A stretch of 13,115 bases of DNA from an uncultured Muribaculaceae bacterium (GTDB taxonomy: Bacteria > Bacteroidota > Bacteroidia > Bacteroidales > Muribaculaceae), in the NCBI GenBank assembly GCA_910589095.1, contig CAJUSN010000064.1:1-13115 (forward strand), given 5' to 3'. Position numbers and translations under genes: made by a program. The notes beneath the pieces were generated by a model. That model was not told the DNA's origin. It did not search any database and saw nothing but the letters and a program-made list of their open reading frames with translations. Position 1 is the first letter of the stretch; each line of letters opens with the position of its first letter. This document shows, piece after piece, positions 11,892 to 13,115 of this stretch.

Positions 11892-13115
11892 ATGAAAAGA
11901 AATCTACTTTTCCTTCTGATGGCCATCCTGCTACCGGGGCTTGCCTCGGCCGATAACATGGCTATTCAGAAAAACCGTGCCTCCAGCTACGGTAGCTCCG
12001 GTCGTACCGAGAACCGTCTGGCTATCCCTTGCGAGGCAGCAGGTTTCAGCTCACCCATGTCGGGTAGCGAAAATTACACCATCGCAGCATGGCTCAAACC
12101 TTCCAACATCATCGGCACCGACAAAGCCGTAGTGATGGCTCTTTCACCCCAGTTTCACTTGAACAACAATGGTAACTGGGTAGTAATGTGTGACACTTCA
12201 GGCAATCTCTTCCTTGCCGGTCACGGTGGTGCCTCCGACCACGGTCTCGCTTCTGCTGGCGTTGCAGTAGGCACTTCAACAAATGCGAAAATCGCTGTAG
12301 GGGAATGGAACTACGTTTCTGTTGTCATTGACAACGCTAACCTTAAGTTCAGCATCTACGTAAACGGCGCACCCGCTTACTCCACTGACCTCACCGAGGC
12401 CGTTTATTTCCCCGCCAATCTTCAGAATGGTGGCGACGGTCCCGCATGGTTCAACGTAGGTGGTTATGGTATGGACGCTGTGATCGACGAAGTTCACGCT
12501 TTCAACACCGCTCTCTCTGCTGACGATGTTGCCAAAGCCTACACTTCACCCTCCGGCATTGCTTCGCTCACTGGCTACTACACCTTCGACGCTCTTGGCG
12601 AAACCGATGGCTATTTCCCCAACGAAGCTGCCAATGCTGCTGACAACTCTGAAGCTGTATTCAACAAATGGTCCACTTCCGACTACCAGTGGGGTTGGGT
12701 AAACGGCACTAACGCGCCTACAGCTGCTACCCTCGTTGAAGGTCGCGAACTTGCTCCCTCCACTTTCTCATTCACTTGCCCCGGTGTGAATGAGTTTGAA
12801 AATCTTGCCACCCTTACTTTCACAAAGGCAAGCGGCGGTATGATTTATGAAGGTGAAACTCTTTCCGGTCTTGAAGCAGGCGATAAGATCTACTGCATGT
12901 TCAAAACCGCCGACGGTTACACCGCTACCTCATTCATGGTTGGCGACGAAAGCTTCGACCTCGTTAACCCGGGCGGAGGCAACCAGTATGTTGTCACCAT
13001 CGTAGTGAGCGGTGATATCACTCCCGACATGATCAAAATCGGCACCAAGCACCTCGGCTATGCCCTCACCATCACTCAGCCCGAAAACGCTGTGATCACC
13101 GTGATGAACGGCGAC
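11892..13115 (+). CDS. Secreted LamG/concanavalin A-like domain protein, 3' end missing
   Basis: An open frame of 408 codons runs without a stop to the right edge. It starts with a signal peptide (MKRNLLFLLMAILLPGLASA, cleavage near A20). Residues about 45-215 form a LamG-like jelly-roll domain: NYTIAAWLKPSN, WVVMCDTSGNLFL, EWNYVSVVIDNANLKFSIYVNG and VIDEVHAFNTALSADDVAKAY are its usual strands and closing helix. TGYYTFDALGE (about 234-244) and what follows look like the linker into further beta-sandwich repeats (about 285-408). LamG modules in secreted Bacteroidetes proteins usually bind glycans or act as spacers, and the true function depends on the missing C-terminus, which may include a T9SS sorting tail. 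Codons are strongly biased (GCT, GGT, ATC, CTC, GAC), like rpsA and unlike its neighbours, suggesting high expression. The promoter is excellent. Confidence 0.85.
   Translation, partial: MKRNLLFLLMAILLPGLASADNMAIQKNRASSYGSSGRTENRLAIPCEAAGFSSPMSGSENYTIAAWLKPSNIIGTDKAVVMALSPQFHLNNNGNWVVMCDTSGNLFLAGHGGASDHGLASAGVAVGTSTNAKIAVGEWNYVSVVIDNANLKFSIYVNGAPAYSTDLTEAVYFPANLQNGGDGPAWFNVGGYGMDAVIDEVHAFNTALSADDVAKAYTSPSGIASLTGYYTFDALGETDGYFPNEAANAADNSEAVFNKWSTSDYQWGWVNGTNAPTAATLVEGRELAPSTFSFTCPGVNEFENLATLTFTKASGGMIYEGETLSGLEAGDKIYCMFKTADGYTATSFMVGDESFDLVNPGGGNQYVVTIVVSGDITPDMIKIGTKHLGYALTITQPENAVITVMNGD

Noticed and set aside
1..13115. Prophage, defence island, CRISPR array or tRNA genes
   Set aside because: No integrase, structural phage gene, regularly spaced repeat or tRNA fold was seen; the only phage-like item is one holin-like gene.

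Overview
The window looks like the chromosome of a member of the Bacteroidales, probably a gut Muribaculaceae-like lineage. That placement is inferred from several signs together: promoters of the Bacteroidetes type (TTG/TTTG, about 19-20 bases, then TAnnTTTG), A/T-rich start contexts without clear Shine-Dalgarno motifs, a type IX secretion (T9SS) sorting tail on a secreted protease, a six-S1-domain ribosomal protein S1 of about 594 residues, DUF1573 proteins, and IlvC, S1 and MeaB sequences that read like Bacteroides homologues. All ten genes are on the + strand. I see no tRNA, rRNA, CRISPR array, insertion sequence or integrase.

Layout: (1) a C10 (streptopain-like) protease cut by the left edge and carrying a T9SS tail; (2) ilvC, only 20 bases downstream; (3) a large inverted repeat, then riboflavin synthase (ribE) with a clean intrinsic terminator; (4) a lone small membrane protein resembling Bacteroidetes phage-holin-family proteins; (5) a small outer-membrane beta-barrel protein; (6) rpsA, with a consensus promoter and a strong terminator-like hairpin in its leader, and a canonical terminator after it; (7) a two-domain lipoprotein ending in a perfect 15-bp hairpin; (8) two consecutive secreted DUF1573 proteins followed by the GTPase gene meaB, plausibly one transcript from a good promoter; (9) a secreted LamG-like protein cut by the right edge, with a textbook promoter, a long leader and rpsA-like codon use.

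The gene content is mostly core metabolism and translation mixed with envelope proteins; no defence or mobile system is evident. The most interesting material is regulatory: the rpsA leader hairpin, dyads that overlap or flank promoter elements (before ribE, the holin-like gene, the beta-barrel gene and rpsA), and very strong hairpins without T-tracts. Several start codons that a longest-ORF rule would choose lie inside such hairpins, and I corrected them: the holin-like gene to 4219, rpsA to 5658 and the first DUF1573 gene to 9007. Intergenic gaps are all under 300 bases; the longest, 11640-11891, holds the promoter and leader of the last gene.
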